A stretch of DNA of 64,000 bases from Litchfieldia alkalitelluris (GCF_002019645.1 NZ_KV917374.1:4422661-4486660); one strand, 5' to 3'. Positions 8,921 to 19,214 are shown, counted from the stretch's first letter. Notes: a model not told the origin generated them from the sequence alone. Numbers and translations: made by a program.

Positions 8921-10198
8921 CTATTTAATTTCACCTATCTCCATTATTTCTGTTTCTGGAAAATAATGCTGTAAAATCGCTTTATAACTTTTCCCTCTTT
9001 CACCCATTACACTTGCTCCCCATTGACTCATTCCAACGCCATGTCCATACCCTCTACCCTTCATAATATAAAAGTCGTCTTTTTCTTCTAAAGAATCCAC
9101 TAAATAACTCCTAAAAATATCTCCACCAATCATTGGGCGAATTTTATTGATATTTACATCCTCTAATTTAAACTGCTCTAACATAATCGTCCCATCAAAT
9201 AGACGGTGGAAAAACTCCACTGTGACTGACCCTTTTTTCGTTCGACCTGATGCGTTTGTGTCTTCATCTATTGCTAAATGGGTTATTCCAACGATTTTGA
9301 TTTCTCCAAGGTATCCATTCTTTTTTAAATAGGATTTCATCGTCCCTGCAATTCGATCATCCATCTCAACTAAATCATCCCAAGCTGTTGGATGATCCCA
9401 ATCAATACCTTCAATTTGAAGTTGATTTCGATGAAGCATAAACTCCCACGGTTGTACCGGATCAAAAGGATCTATTTTTACGGGATAATAGACTTTTGGA
9501 TCTCCTCCCCAGACATTTGCGTTGCTCTCTGTTATTCCGCCATTACTTGCCGAATAAAAGGCTGGAATCGGTTTGTTTTCAAAAGTAATGATTTCACCCT
9601 TTGTTTCTTCTACAGCTTGAGTTGTTTTTTTGTCCCAGCTAAAACCGCCATATACTTGATACTTAATCGTATCATCCATGTCCTGATTCATTTGAATGAA
9701 GGCGTAGGTTCTTGCTGCTAATGCTTGTGCCTTTAAGCTTTCAAGAGACCAAGCTGGAAAAACTTCAAAAGGAACAACTCCTTTTAGGTAGTCCTCTAAA
9801 GGAAGCTGATTCACTGGTCTAATGTAGGAATTTTTTTCTTGTAGAAATTCAACCACACCCAAATACGGTTTATCATTAATAGTAATATAATGCTCCGTAT
9901 CATACACATTTGGAATTAACTGAAACGAACCGTTAATTTGCTGCTCCTCATGTTTACTTTTCAAGTAAAATATTCCTCTTTTCAGAACTAAACGATATTC
10001 CTCTCCTTCTTTAATTGAAATACTTTCATCAAGTGTTAGATACTCACCATGTATCTTGAATGTAATTTCATTTGTTTCACCCAAGTCCTTAACTAATTTT
10101 ACTTTTACCATTTCTTCTGCCTCAATGTGCAGAGGGAGAAACAGTGAACATATTATTATGATTGGAAGTATTAAATATCTCATATTCATACTTTGCAC
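8921..10198 (-). CDS. SpoIID/LytB-domain protein (secreted)
   Basis: The 425-residue protein has an N-terminal signal sequence (MRYLILPIIIICSLFLPLHIEA) and a SpoIID domain: PLEDYLKGVVPFEV, SLESLKAQALAARTYAF, AFYSASNGGITE and, at the C-terminus, GRGYGHGVGMSQWGA. These contain the catalytic-Glu region and the conserved GHGVGMSQ motif of SpoIID, the lytic transglycosylase that degrades denuded glycan strands in engulfment. This gene is not beside spoIIQ or spoIIID, so it is a paralogue (LytB-like amidase enhancer or cortex/germination factor) rather than spoIID itself. The GTG at 10198 is the open-frame start; an internal ATG at 10189 or 10183 is equally possible. Confidence 0.85.
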   Translation of the reverse strand: MQSMNMRYLILPIIIICSLFLPLHIEAEEMVKVKLVKDLGETNEITFKIHGEYLTLDESISIKEGEEYRLVLKRGIFYLKSKHEEQQINGSFQLIPNVYDTEHYITINDKPYLGVVEFLQEKNSYIRPVNQLPLEDYLKGVVPFEVFPAWSLESLKAQALAARTYAFIQMNQDMDDTIKYQVYGGFSWDKKTTQAVEETKGEIITFENKPIPAFYSASNGGITESNANVWGGDPKVYYPVKIDPFDPVQPWEFMLHRNQLQIEGIDWDHPTAWDDLVEMDDRIAGTMKSYLKKNGYLGEIKIVGITHLAIDEDTNASGRTKKGSVTVEFFHRLFDGTIMLEQFKLEDVNINKIRPMIGGDIFRSYLVDSLEEKDDFYIMKGRGYGHGVGMSQWGASVMGERGKSYKAILQHYFPETEIMEIGEIK

Positions 10199-10328
10199 GT
10201 TTATCTCAATTAATATGTTTTGTTTATTTTGAAGCTACTCTTCGATTTGCAAAAATATTAATAGAAGTTTTTCAGTTTTCATGATAAAAATAAACTATCT
10301 CGTTATCACTTTAGAAATGGAGCAACAA

Positions 10329-12413
10329 ATGGACTTTTTGAAAAAAATAAAGAATTTTATTATTCGATTTTGGAAAGAACAACATCTGACTAAAATCTTT
10401 TTGTTGATATTTTTTGTTACTATTTTAGCAACCATGCTATTTTTTGCATATATGGCAAGCACAGCAAATGTACAATCCCTAAAGGATGGATTAAACCAAT
10501 CTACTGTCATTTTTGATAAGGACGGTGATGTGGCAACACATTTATCTACAAATCGGACAAATGGAATTTCAATTGATGAAGTTCCTGATCATATAGCAAA
10601 AGCAGTTATCGCTATTGAAGATCAACGTTTTTACAATCATAATGGATTTGATATAAAGGGGATTTCAAGAGCTTTCTTTAAGAATCTTTTTTCCGGGAGA
10701 ATTACTGGCGGTGGGAGCACAATTACACAACAGCTTACGAAAAATGCATTGCTCTCTCCCGAAAGATCATATAAAAGAAAAATTGAAGAGTTGTTTTTAG
10801 CAGTTGAAATTGAGAAACATTTCTCAAAAGATGAAATTATTGAAATGTATTTAAATCAAGTGTACTTCGGAAGTGGAGCATGGGGAATAAATCATGCGGC
10901 CAAAAAATATTTTAACAGTGACGCTGAGGATCTCTCCATTAGTGAAGGTGCCCTACTTGCTGGATTACTTCAAGCACCATCTGCCCTTAATCCGTATAAT
11001 AACTTCGATAAGGCAATAAACCGTAGGGATGTCGTATTATCAAAAATGAATGAACTTGGATATATTACTGATCAAGATTTGAAAAAGGCACTTAAAGAAA
11101 ACATCATCCTTGAAGATGGTGGCGGAAGCAATATTGAAAGAGACTATCCTTTCTATGTGGATTCAGTACTTGATGAAGCAATTAATGAATTTGGATTAAC
11201 ACAGGATGAAATTTTCACTCGTGGATATCAAATATATACAGAAATGGATCAAAATCTCCAGTTTACTTTGGAAAAAGTATATAAGCAGGATTGGAGATTT
11301 CCAACAGGTAAAGATGGCGTGTTAGTTCAAAGTGGTGCTGTATTGCTAGATCCACAAACAGGTGGTGTCAGAGGTCTGGTAGGTGGCCGTGGAGATTATG
11401 TCTTTCGAGGCTTTAACCGAGCGACACATATGAAACAACAACCAGGCTCAACTCTAAAGCCCATAACTGTATATACCCCCGCCTTGGAATCTGGCTATCA
11501 TTTCGATTCTATGTTACTTGATGAACCGAAAACATTTGAAGAATATACACCTAAAAACTCATCCAACACTTATCAAGGTAAAGTTCCAATGTATATCGCC
11601 CTTCAAGACTCATTGAATTTACCAGCGGTTCGATTATTAGAAGAGATTGGGTTGGATAAAGGGCTACAGTCGCTTAAACGTTTTGGGATTTCATATACAA
11701 CAGAAGATGAGCACTTAGCAATTGCACTAGGAGGTATGCATAAGGGCATATCACCACTTCAACTTGCAGAAAGTTACTCAACCTTTGCTAATGATGGTAA
11801 CAGAAATGAGAGTCATTTAATTACTAAAATTGTTGGGCCGACGGGTAATATCATCGCTGAACGAAAGGTGAAAACGGTCAAGGTCACCACAAAAAAAATA
11901 GCAAATGAAATGACTTCTATGCTACTAAATGTCGTTGAAACGGGCACAGGTAAAGCGACAAAAATAGAGGGTATTCAAATTGCAGGTAAAACTGGTTCCA
12001 CTCAGCTTCCATATAATGATGTAAATGGCACTAAAGATCAATGGTTTGTAGGTTATACCTCAAATCTTGTTGGAGCCGTGTGGTTGGGCTTTGACCAGAC
12101 CGACAGAGAGCATTATTTAAAAGGAAGTAGTTCTGATACGGTGGTTCCTTTATTTAAAGGTATCATCGAACAAGCTGTTAAGTATGTGGAGCCTGGTGAA
12201 TTTGAAGAAGTGTCGATAAATGATCAGCTGGCAGGAGTAGAAGCAAAACCACGATTAAGTCTGAACAAAGAACAAGTACAAGAAAAGGCTGCAGAGCTTG
12301 AGCAAAAGTTAAAAGAGGAAAGCTCGAAGTGGAAGCAAGTATTGGAACAAGCAAAACAAGATGTGAAATTTATTGAAGACAAAATTACTAGTCTAATTAA
12401 TTCTTTTAAATAA
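10329..12413 (+). CDS. pbpG: Class A penicillin-binding protein (PBP2D/PbpG-like)
   Basis: The protein of about 694 residues has a membrane anchor (residues 20-42) and a glycosyltransferase-51 domain with catalytic Glu97 in AIEDQRFYNHNG, then GGGSTITQQLTKN and EMYLNQVYFG. The transpeptidase domain has the nucleophile Ser374 in GSTLKP, SLN at 428 and KTGS at 554. It polymerises and cross-links peptidoglycan outside the membrane. I chose the ATG at 10329 because GGAG lies six bases upstream and the length then fits PbpG (about 690); the upstream ATG at 10281 lacks a ribosome-binding site. PbpG assignment is by size and overall pattern; other class A PBPs are possible. It is divergent from the SpoIID-like gene, which suggests a shared sporulation or cortex context. 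Confidence 0.87.
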   Translation: MDFLKKIKNFIIRFWKEQHLTKIFLLIFFVTILATMLFFAYMASTANVQSLKDGLNQSTVIFDKDGDVATHLSTNRTNGISIDEVPDHIAKAVIAIEDQRFYNHNGFDIKGISRAFFKNLFSGRITGGGSTITQQLTKNALLSPERSYKRKIEELFLAVEIEKHFSKDEIIEMYLNQVYFGSGAWGINHAAKKYFNSDAEDLSISEGALLAGLLQAPSALNPYNNFDKAINRRDVVLSKMNELGYITDQDLKKALKENIILEDGGGSNIERDYPFYVDSVLDEAINEFGLTQDEIFTRGYQIYTEMDQNLQFTLEKVYKQDWRFPTGKDGVLVQSGAVLLDPQTGGVRGLVGGRGDYVFRGFNRATHMKQQPGSTLKPITVYTPALESGYHFDSMLLDEPKTFEEYTPKNSSNTYQGKVPMYIALQDSLNLPAVRLLEEIGLDKGLQSLKRFGISYTTEDEHLAIALGGMHKGISPLQLAESYSTFANDGNRNESHLITKIVGPTGNIIAERKVKTVKVTTKKIANEMTSMLLNVVETGTGKATKIEGIQIAGKTGSTQLPYNDVNGTKDQWFVGYTSNLVGAVWLGFDQTDREHYLKGSSSDTVVPLFKGIIEQAVKYVEPGEFEEVSINDQLAGVEAKPRLSLNKEQVQEKAAELEQKLKEESSKWKQVLEQAKQDVKFIEDKITSLINSFK

Positions 12414-12414
12414 T

Positions 12415-12446
12415 AGAAGGGTGAAAATTATTCCACCCTTCTTTTT
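12415..12446 (+). terminator. Terminator after the PBP gene
   Basis: AGAAGGGTG / CACCCTTCT stem followed by TTTTT, immediately after the stop codon. Confidence 0.88.
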
Positions 12447-12473
12447 GTAATGTTTTTCTTTTATTTTACAGAG

Positions 12474-13280
12474 CTAAATTTTAGACACTGATGCAAGAGC
12501 CGTAATATTATCGGTTGTAAGCTGTGATAATTGATCTAAAAATTCCACTTGGAAACTTCCTGGTCCCTTATCAACAGTTGTCTTCGCTGCTAATTGTGCG
12601 GCAATACCATAACAAGTTACCGCTGACGTTGCAGCTTTAAGTAGATCCTTTTCCACTGCTGAAAATGCACCAATCACAGAAGTAAGTAAGCAGCCAGTGC
12701 CCGTTACCTTTGTTAATATTGGATGGCCGTTTTCGACTATGTATGTTTCCTTCGAATCTGTAATCACATCTCTTTTACCTGTGATAACAACATTGGTATT
12801 TAGATGACTAGCAGCTTGCTGAGCAAGTTTAACGACATCACCTGACTCAGTCCCTGCATCCACCCCTTTAATTGCCCAGTCTTCTCCGATGATATTAGCA
12901 ATTTCAGCAGCATTTCCTCTTAATACAGATACTTTCACTTCTTCAAGAATTCGTTTTGCTGTTTCTGTTCTAAATGGGGTAGCACCCGCTCCTACTGGAT
13001 CAAAAATAACCGGTTTATTCATATCATTAGCAGCTTTCCCAGCAACAATCATCGACTCTATATTTACAGATGTTAATGTCCCAATATTCAGGACAAGCGC
13101 TCCAGCAATTTTGACCATATCAGAAACTTCTTCAATTGCATAAGCCATTACAGGTGAAGCACCAATCGCGAGTAACCCATTTGCAGTAAAATTAGTAACA
13201 ACAACATTGGTAATATTATGTACTAGTGGTGATTGTGATTTTAATTGTTCAAAAGATTGTGTAATAAATTCTATATTCAT
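12474..13280 (-). CDS. thiM: Hydroxyethylthiazole kinase
   Basis: The 268-residue protein has the ThiM hallmarks [35 protein letters not shown] and the phosphate loop [11 protein letters not shown] near residue 190. It phosphorylates the thiazole alcohol in thiamine salvage. AGGAAGG lies before the ATG at 13280. It stands alone here: thiE and thiD, its usual partners, are not in the window, and I could not find a TPP riboswitch in the short leader. Confidence 0.95.
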   Translation of the reverse strand: MNIEFITQSFEQLKSQSPLVHNITNVVVTNFTANGLLAIGASPVMAYAIEEVSDMVKIAGALVLNIGTLTSVNIESMIVAGKAANDMNKPVIFDPVGAGATPFRTETAKRILEEVKVSVLRGNAAEIANIIGEDWAIKGVDAGTESGDVVKLAQQAASHLNTNVVITGKRDVITDSKETYIVENGHPILTKVTGTGCLLTSVIGAFSAVEKDLLKAATSAVTCYGIAAQLAAKTTVDKGPGSFQVEFLDQLSQLTTDNITALASVSKI

Positions 13281-13402
13281 TTTGCAGCCTTCCTTTCATC
13301 AATCAATCGTTTTCTTTTGTACTTTATCAAAATTCCATCGGTTATACAACTTTCGAGTGATATGCCTTAAGTGGTAAGATTTCTTTTTGTGGAGGAGTCA
13401 GT

Positions 13403-13430
13403 TTGACAACTTAAGTCAGGCGACTATAAT
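13403..13430 (+). promoter_or_regulatory. Consensus sigma-A promoter
   Basis: TTGACA (13403) and TATAAT (13425) are both perfect and 16 bases apart, 50 bases upstream of the amidotransferase start. Confidence 0.9.
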
Positions 13431-13479
13431 TAATCCATAGTCTGCAAACTTTTGCTATTTAAGATAAATGGGGGGTACT

Positions 13480-14220
13480 ATGAAAAATAAAAAACCAGTG
13501 ATTGGCATTACAGGAGCCTATGTAAACCATAACCACTACATGGAAGGTGTTTATGTCCATCATGATTACCATAAAAGTATCGCTGCAAATGGAGGAATTC
13601 CTATTGTTCTTCCCTATATTAATGAAAACTTAAGCATAGAAAGTGCTGAATTATGTGATGGCATCATTTTAAGTGGAGGAGAAGATGTTGATCCTCAGTT
13701 TTATGGCCAAGACCCTCATCCCAACTTAGGAGCAACCATTCCTGAAAGAGACATAGCCGAAATGGCTCTGGTACATTATGCCATAAATAACAATATTCCC
13801 CTTCTCGCCATTTGTAGAGGGGTACAAATATTAAATGTAGCGTTAGGCGGAACATTGATCCAAGATATCCCTGCCCAATGGGCTAACCCCATTAAACATA
13901 CTCAAATAGTAGAAAGAAAGAGGGATACACATTTTATAAGAATCGATAAAGACAGTTACCTCTACTCAATCATCGGAGAAGAAACAGTAAGAGTAAATAG
14001 CCTTCATCACCAAGCGATTGACAAGCTTTCGCCTCACTTAAAAACTGTGGCAACAGCCTCAGACGGGATGATTGAAGCTGTAGAATTAATTGAAAGTAAC
14101 ACCTTCACTATCGGTGTCCAATGGCATCCAGAATCAATGAGCAGTCATAACCAGAAAATGAATAAACTTTTCAATCATTTTGTTGAAAATTGTGTAAAAA
14201 AAGTGCAGACACCTGCATAA
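13480..14220 (+). CDS. Class I glutamine amidotransferase-like peptidase (PuuD/YvdE type)
   Basis: The 246-residue protein has a triad nucleophile in LLAICRGVQILNVALGG and the His-Glu pair in GVQWHPES. Both are characteristic of gamma-glutamyl-gamma-aminobutyrate hydrolase-like enzymes; DGIILSGGEDVDPQFYG is also typical. Family members cleave gamma-glutamyl amides of GABA and related amines. Nothing around it points to a polyamine pathway, so the substrate is open. The ATG at 13480 follows GGGGGG by four bases. The near-perfect promoter suggests strong constitutive expression. Confidence 0.88.
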   Translation: MKNKKPVIGITGAYVNHNHYMEGVYVHHDYHKSIAANGGIPIVLPYINENLSIESAELCDGIILSGGEDVDPQFYGQDPHPNLGATIPERDIAEMALVHYAINNNIPLLAICRGVQILNVALGGTLIQDIPAQWANPIKHTQIVERKRDTHFIRIDKDSYLYSIIGEETVRVNSLHHQAIDKLSPHLKTVATASDGMIEAVELIESNTFTIGVQWHPESMSSHNQKMNKLFNHFVENCVKKVQTPA

Positions 14221-14331
14221 AATCTAATATAATACTAAAATCTTATCGGTTGAACATTTAATTTTATCTAGATATAATAATAACTAGCTATCTCAACACT
14301 GTTACAATACTTTAAAAAATAGATTAAGATA

Positions 14332-14360
14332 TTTACAAAGTCAGAATTTTCAGATATAAT
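14332..14360 (+). promoter_or_regulatory. Sigma-A promoter of the 60-aa gene
   Basis: TTTACA (14332) and TATAAT (14355) are 17 bases apart, followed 40 bases later by the small reading frame and its ribosome-binding site. Confidence 0.8.
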
Positions 14361-14399
14361 AAAGTAAATTCTTATCGAAGGGAGAAAAGGGAACAATAT

Positions 14400-14582
14400 A
14401 TGGACCCCAGTGATAAAGAAGCCTCAAAAATTTACCGGAAACTAATTACTTCAGATGATTTTAAAGCTTTCATTTTATATGAAAAGCTTAATACACAAAT
14501 GAGAATGAAGGTAATGACTAAGCTCAATCAAAATGGCTCTAGTCAAGCTAATGTATTATTAAAAAAGTTAGAGAAATTTTAA
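14400..14582 (+). CDS. Small conserved-looking hypothetical protein (60 aa)
   Basis: I do not recognise a family. It is a charged, probably helical 60-residue cytosolic protein (MDPSDKEASKIYRKLIT start; ends LLKKLEKF). It has its own promoter, AAGGG eight bases before the ATG and a strong terminator nine bases after the stop, so it is a complete independent transcription unit and not a chance frame. The function is unknown. Confidence 0.75.
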   Translation: MDPSDKEASKIYRKLITSDDFKAFILYEKLNTQMRMKVMTKLNQNGSSQANVLLKKLEKF

Positions 14583-14590
14583 CAAATAAC

Positions 14591-14624
14591 AAATGTCGTC
14601 TCATAAAAGTGAGACGACATTTTC
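14591..14624 (+). terminator. Terminator after the 60-aa gene
   Basis: AAATGTCGTCTCA pairs with TGAGACGACATTT around a TAAAAG loop, then TTCTT. Confidence 0.92.
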
Positions 14625-14749
14625 TTATTATAAAAAGCTATTATGTTGTAGCTGATATGGCCTAATCCTTTAGTCAACTTTATCTTTTCATCATAGTCAG
14701 AATGGTATAAAATAGATCTTTTTCAAATTCGGATAGTTTAACATGTTAA

Positions 14750-16225
14750 CACACGAAAGCTGTCCGAACACAGGGCTACTTCAGACAACTTGGCCTTGTA
14801 AAGCACGAAAGCTGTCCGAACACAGAGCTACTTCAGACAACTTTGCTTTGCTATCCACAAAAACTGTCCGAACACAGAGCTACTTCAGACAACTTTTCCT
14901 TGTAAAGCACGAAAGCTGTCCGAACACAGAGATACTTCAGACAACTTGGCCTTGTAAAGCACGAAAGCTGTCCGAACACAGAGATACTTCAGACAACTTT
15001 GCTTTGCTATCCACAAAAGCTGTCCGAACACAGAGATACTTCAGACAACTTGGCCTTGTAATTCCCAAAAGTTGTCCGAACACCAGGCTACTTCAGACAA
15101 CTTTTCCTTGTAAAGCACGAAAGCTGTCCGAACACTAGGCTACTTCAGACAGCTTGGCCTTGTAATTCCCAAAAGTTGTCCGAACACCCGGCTACTTCAG
15201 ACAACTTTTCCTTGTAAAGCACAAAAGCTGTCCGAACACCAGGCTACTTCAGACAACTTTTCCTGGTAAAGCACGAAAGCTGTCCGAACACTAGGCTACT
15301 TCAGACAACTTGGCCTTGTAAAGCACGAAAGCTGTCCGAACACAGAGCTACTTCAGACAACTTTGCTTTGCTATCCACAAAAACTGTCAGAACACAGAGC
15401 TACTTCAGACAACTTTTCCTTGTAAAGCACGAAAGCTGTCCGAACACTAGGCTACTTCAGACAGCTTGGCCCTGTAATTCCCAAAAGTTGTCCGAACACT
15501 GGGCTACTTCAGACAGCTTGGCCTTGTAATTCCCGAAAGTTGTCCGAACACTGGGCTACTTCAGACAACTTGGCCTTGTAAAGCACGAAAGCTGTCCGAA
15601 CACAGAGCTACTTCAGACAGCTTTGCTTTGCTATCCACAAAAGCTGTCCGAACACAGAGATACTTCAGACAACTTTTCCTGGTAAAACACAAAAGCTGTC
15701 CGTACACCAGGCTACTTCAGACAACTTGGCCTTGTAATTCCCAAAAGTTGTCGAACACCAGGCTACTTCAGACAACTTTTCCTGGTAAAGCACGAAAGCT
15801 GTCCGAACACTAGGCTACTTCAGACAGCTTGGCCTTGTAATTCCCGAAAGTTGTCCACTGGGCTACTTCAGACAACTTGGCCTTGTAAAGCACGAAAACT
15901 GTCCGAACACAGAGCTACTTCAGACAGCTTTGCTTTGCTATCCACAAAAGCTGTCCGAACACAGAGCTACTTCAGACAACTTTTCCTTGTAGAGCACGAA
16001 AACTGTCCGAACACAGAGCTACTTCAGACAGCTTTGCTTTGCTATCCACAAAAGCTGTCCGAACACAGAGCTACTTCAGACAACTTTTCCTTGTAAAGCA
16101 CGAAAATTGTCCGAACACAGAGATACTTCAGACAGCTTGGCCTTGTAAAGCATGAAAGCTGTCCGAACACCAGGCTACTCCAGACTATTTCAGATAACTT
16201 CTCCTTCAAATACTTAAAGCTGTCC
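14750..16225. repeat. Array 2: tandem 52-bp hairpin repeats, CTGTCCGAA family, about 28 units
   Basis: TGTCC cores at 14761, 14813, 14865 and 14917 show a 52-bp step that continues across 1.4 kb, with a few small indels near 15750 and 15855. Each unit is AAGCTGTCCGAA - CAC(A/C)(G/A)(A/G)G(C/A)TAC - TTCAGACA(A/G)CTT plus a linker of one of a few types: TTTGCTTTGCTATCCAC, TTTCCTTGTAAAGCACG, TTGGCCTTGTAAAGCACG or TTGGCCTTGTAATTCCC. The linker types alternate irregularly, which suggests repeated unequal exchange. In almost every unit the second arm carries TTCAGAC instead of TTCGGAC. Confidence 0.95.
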
Positions 16226-16238
16226 AAACTCTAGGTGC

Positions 16239-17027
16239 TTAATCAAATATATAATTAAAATAGTGTTCTTTTAATTCATCAGATAGCAAATGCGATACTG
16301 GAACTACTTTTATATGCTTCTTATTGAATTCATCCATCGATTGAATGATACCTGTTGAACAAATCTTTCCCGTAAGGCCTACATGACCGATCGCAACTCC
16401 CCTATTATGCTTTTCTGTAATTTTAGCCAATTTACTCATCTGTTTTCTCACATAAGCGACAGATGAAATATCATCAAGAAATACATCTCTTTTAATTAAA
16501 GGGACCCCTAATTCTTCAGCTATTTCCGGAAATTTTGAATTTCCACTTGTCCCACTATCAACAATATACATTTGATGTTCTTTAGCAACTTGGACAATCA
16601 CTCTGACAATTCGTTCATCTTCAACCACAAGGGATCCCATATGATTGTTTAAGCCTTTTGCAAATGGGACACTGTCTATTGCCTTCTCCACTCTTACTTT
16701 GACTTCTTCTGAAGATAGGTTTTTTATTATTGGATTAGGCCCTAACCAAGAGAGTTTTCCCTTTTTAGGCTGCATAGGTAGATGAATCATGACCTCAAAA
16801 CCATTTTCATAAGCCCAACTTGCGTGCTCGGTTGATTTTTCTGTAAATGGCATAACTGCTGCTGTTATTGGAACATTTCCATTTAGAAAATCAGCAACCC
16901 CCTCAATACCACCGCCAAAATCATCAATGATAATTGCTGCTTGAAGTTCTTCCGAGTCAGCATAAACAGGATAAAATGTTCCTAGAGCGATAAAAACTGT
17001 TAAAACGAGTGTGATTAAATATCTCAT
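16239..17027 (-). CDS. Divergent polysaccharide deacetylase (YibQ family), exported
   Basis: The 262-residue protein has a signal peptide (MRYLITLVLTVFIALGTFYPVYA). The domain then starts with AAIIIDDFGGG and continues with PITAAVMPFTEKS, VMIHLPMQP, LNNHMGS and GHVGLTGK, the conserved motifs of the divergent polysaccharide deacetylase family (PF04748). The Asp pair in IIDDFG and the His residues of IHLPM and NNHMGS are the likely metal ligands. Substrates of this family are poorly defined cell-surface glycans. The ATG at 17027 follows GGGGG. No terminator is visible after the stop; array 2 begins within 15 bases and would form its 3' untranslated region. Confidence 0.87.
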   Translation of the reverse strand: MRYLITLVLTVFIALGTFYPVYADSEELQAAIIIDDFGGGIEGVADFLNGNVPITAAVMPFTEKSTEHASWAYENGFEVMIHLPMQPKKGKLSWLGPNPIIKNLSSEEVKVRVEKAIDSVPFAKGLNNHMGSLVVEDERIVRVIVQVAKEHQMYIVDSGTSGNSKFPEIAEELGVPLIKRDVFLDDISSVAYVRKQMSKLAKITEKHNRGVAIGHVGLTGKICSTGIIQSMDEFNKKHIKVVPVSHLLSDELKEHYFNYIFD

Positions 17028-17156
17028 CTTATCCCCCTTAAGTTTTTGTATTAATTTCCCCCCCACTTCTTTTTTTAATACACTTAATAAAATAAGTCCA
17101 AACACCAAATACCTTGATCAGCCTCTAAAAGAATTGGAGAATATATATAACTTTAT

Positions 17157-17232
17157 GAGGCTCTTTCCGTTAGAGGGATCCAAAAATCCCGAGGGGCTAT
17201 GAACTGCCCTGAAGCTAGACACCATAACTTCG
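17157..17232. repeat. Fragment sharing the CTGAARCTAGACACCA tail
   Basis: GCCCTGAAGCTAGACACCA at the right end matches the tail CTGAAACTAGACACCA of the palindromic element at 42595-42735, and the preceding bases form an imperfect palindrome around GGATCCAAAAATCCC. It is probably a decayed copy of that element. Confidence 0.4.
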
Positions 17233-17255
17233 TAAATATTTCTCACTCTCAAAAG

Positions 17256-17292
17256 ATAAAAAACGACCATCTGTGACAACAGATGGTCGTTT
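17256..17292 (-). terminator. Terminator of the fruR-fruA operon
   Basis: ACGACCATCTGT / ACAGATGGTCGT is a 12-bp stem. On the reverse strand it is followed by TTTTTTATC, shortly after the fruA stop. Confidence 0.93.
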
Positions 17293-17299
17293 CGATTTT

Positions 17300-19171
17300 T
17301 TATAATTTTACTTCTTTCTTTAAGACACCAACCATTAGTGCAGTAATTACTGAACCTATAAGGATAGCAACTAAATAAAGAAGTGGATTTCCTTCAACTA
17401 ATGGGATTACGAAGGCACCACCATGTGGAGCAGGTAAGCCAATTCCAAACATCATTGTTAATGCACCTGCAACTGCGGACCCAACCACTAATGATGGAAT
17501 AACACGTCCAGGGTCAGCAGCAGCGAATGGAATTGCTCCTTCAGTGATAAATGAAGCACCCATAATAATATTTGTTTTACCAGCTTCTCTTTCAGCTTTT
17601 GTAAATTTCCTTTTAAACATAAAGGTTGCAATTGCTAACCCAAGTGGTGGAACCATTCCACCAGCCATGATTGCAGCGTGCGGTGCTAAATTACCAGCAT
17701 CAATCATAGCGATACCAAATGTAAATGCAGCTTTATTAATCGGTCCACCCATATCAATTGCCATCATTCCACCTAAAAGTAGACCCATTAATACAAGATT
17801 TCCTGTCCCTAAGCTTTGTAACCAGTTCGTTAATCCAACATTCATTGCACTTACTGGTTCAATAATAATGAACATCATGATTAGGCCAGTAATTAAAATA
17901 CCAAACACTGGATAAAGTAAAACCGGTTTTATCCCTTCAAGCGCTTCTGGTAAGCCTTGGAACAAACGCTTTAATCCAACAACAATATAACCTGCTAAGA
18001 AACCTGCAATTAACCCACCAAGGAACCCTGCACCACCAGTTGCAGCCATAAATCCAGCAACCATACCTGGAGCGAAACCTGGACGATCTGCAATACTCAT
18101 GGCGATAAACCCTGCTAATACCGGAATCATTAAGCCAAATGCATTACCGCCACCAATTGTCATTAATGCTTCAGCAATTGGATGGTATTGTGGAGACTCT
18201 GGGTCAAACGCTTCAATACCAAAAATAAATGATAAGGCAATCAAGATACCACCACCAACTACAAACGGCAACATGTTTGATACACCATTCATTAGGTGTT
18301 TATAAAAACCAGATTTTTGGCCAGGTTCTTTTTCGGTGCTTTCTTGGTTAGATCCACCACCTTGGTATGTTGGTCCTTGCTGGCTAACAGCTTTATCAAT
18401 TAGCTCTTGTGGCTTACGAATAGCTGCCGCAACAGGTACTTCAATAACCACTTTACCTTTAAAACGATCCATTTCCACTTTTGTATCGGCAGCCACGATA
18501 ATCGCTGTTGCTTCTTCGATTTCTTTAGCTGTTAACTTGTTCTTAACTCCACCAGATCCATTTGTTTCAACCTTGATATCAATACCAAGTTCTTTTGCTT
18601 TATTTTTCAACGCATCAGCTGCCATGTAGGTATGTGCAATCCCAGTTGGACAAGCCGTTACTGCTAGAATGCTTCCTTTTGAGGCTGCAGCTGGTTGATC
18701 TGAGTCATTTGACTCTGCTGCTTCTTTGGCATCAATTGCACTAATAACCTCATCAACTGAATTAGCTGAAAGTAATTTCTTTCTGAATTCCATATCCATC
18801 AAGAACGATGATAATCTTGAAAGTGTTTCAAGATGTGTATTGTTTGCCCCTGCACTAGCCGCAATCATAAAAAACAAGTGACTTGGTTGACCATCAAGAG
18901 CATCATAATCTATCCCTTTAGTTGAACGGCCAAATGCGATTGCAGGTGTTCTCACTGCATTCGTTTTTGCATGTGGAATTGCAATACCTTCACCAATTCC
19001 TGTAGTACTTTGTGCCTCTCGAGCAAGAATTGCCTCTTTAAATTCATTTTTATTATTTAATCTTCCTGCACGATCAAGCTGATTTACCAATTCATCAATA
19101 ACGCTTTCTTTTGAATTAGCTTCTAGATTCAAAAGAATAGTATCTCTTTTTAGAAGATCTGTTATTTTCAT
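17300..19171 (-). CDS. fruA: PTS fructose transporter, EIIABC
   Basis: The 623-residue fused phosphotransferase permease has an EIIA domain (1-150) with phospho-His67 in AIPHAKT and an EIIB domain (165-265) with phospho-Cys174 in AVTACPTGIAHTY. The EIIC domain (about 300-620) has the GGGNAFGLMIPVLAGFIA and ITEGAIPFAAADPGRVIP motifs. It imports fructose as fructose-1-phosphate. The ATG at 19171 has AAGGAG nine bases upstream and lies only 43 bases after fruR. The 1-phosphofructokinase gene (fruK) normally found between them is absent here. Confidence 0.95.
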   Translation of the reverse strand: MKITDLLKRDTILLNLEANSKESVIDELVNQLDRAGRLNNKNEFKEAILAREAQSTTGIGEGIAIPHAKTNAVRTPAIAFGRSTKGIDYDALDGQPSHLFFMIAASAGANNTHLETLSRLSSFLMDMEFRKKLLSANSVDEVISAIDAKEAAESNDSDQPAAASKGSILAVTACPTGIAHTYMAADALKNKAKELGIDIKVETNGSGGVKNKLTAKEIEEATAIIVAADTKVEMDRFKGKVVIEVPVAAAIRKPQELIDKAVSQQGPTYQGGGSNQESTEKEPGQKSGFYKHLMNGVSNMLPFVVGGGILIALSFIFGIEAFDPESPQYHPIAEALMTIGGGNAFGLMIPVLAGFIAMSIADRPGFAPGMVAGFMAATGGAGFLGGLIAGFLAGYIVVGLKRLFQGLPEALEGIKPVLLYPVFGILITGLIMMFIIIEPVSAMNVGLTNWLQSLGTGNLVLMGLLLGGMMAIDMGGPINKAAFTFGIAMIDAGNLAPHAAIMAGGMVPPLGLAIATFMFKRKFTKAEREAGKTNIIMGASFITEGAIPFAAADPGRVIPSLVVGSAVAGALTMMFGIGLPAPHGGAFVIPLVEGNPLLYLVAILIGSVITALMVGVLKKEVKL

Positions 19172-19214
19172 TCTATTCACTCCTTGTCTAAACTTAAGCC
19201 TCAGTAATCTGAGT

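Noticed and set aside
12474-13479. TPP riboswitch upstream of thiM
   Set aside because: The leader between thiM and the divergent gene lacks the conserved CTGAGA and ACCTGA elements; a short leader with a plain ribosome-binding site is seen.
14743-16227. Open reading frames of 60-130 codons within arrays 1-4 (for example repeats of KLSEHRATSDNF or LSEVVRGSDSF)
   Set aside because: Because 52 is not a multiple of 3, the repeat cycles through all frames and happens to lack stops. There are no ribosome-binding sites, frames are open on both strands, and insertions break the frame freely.
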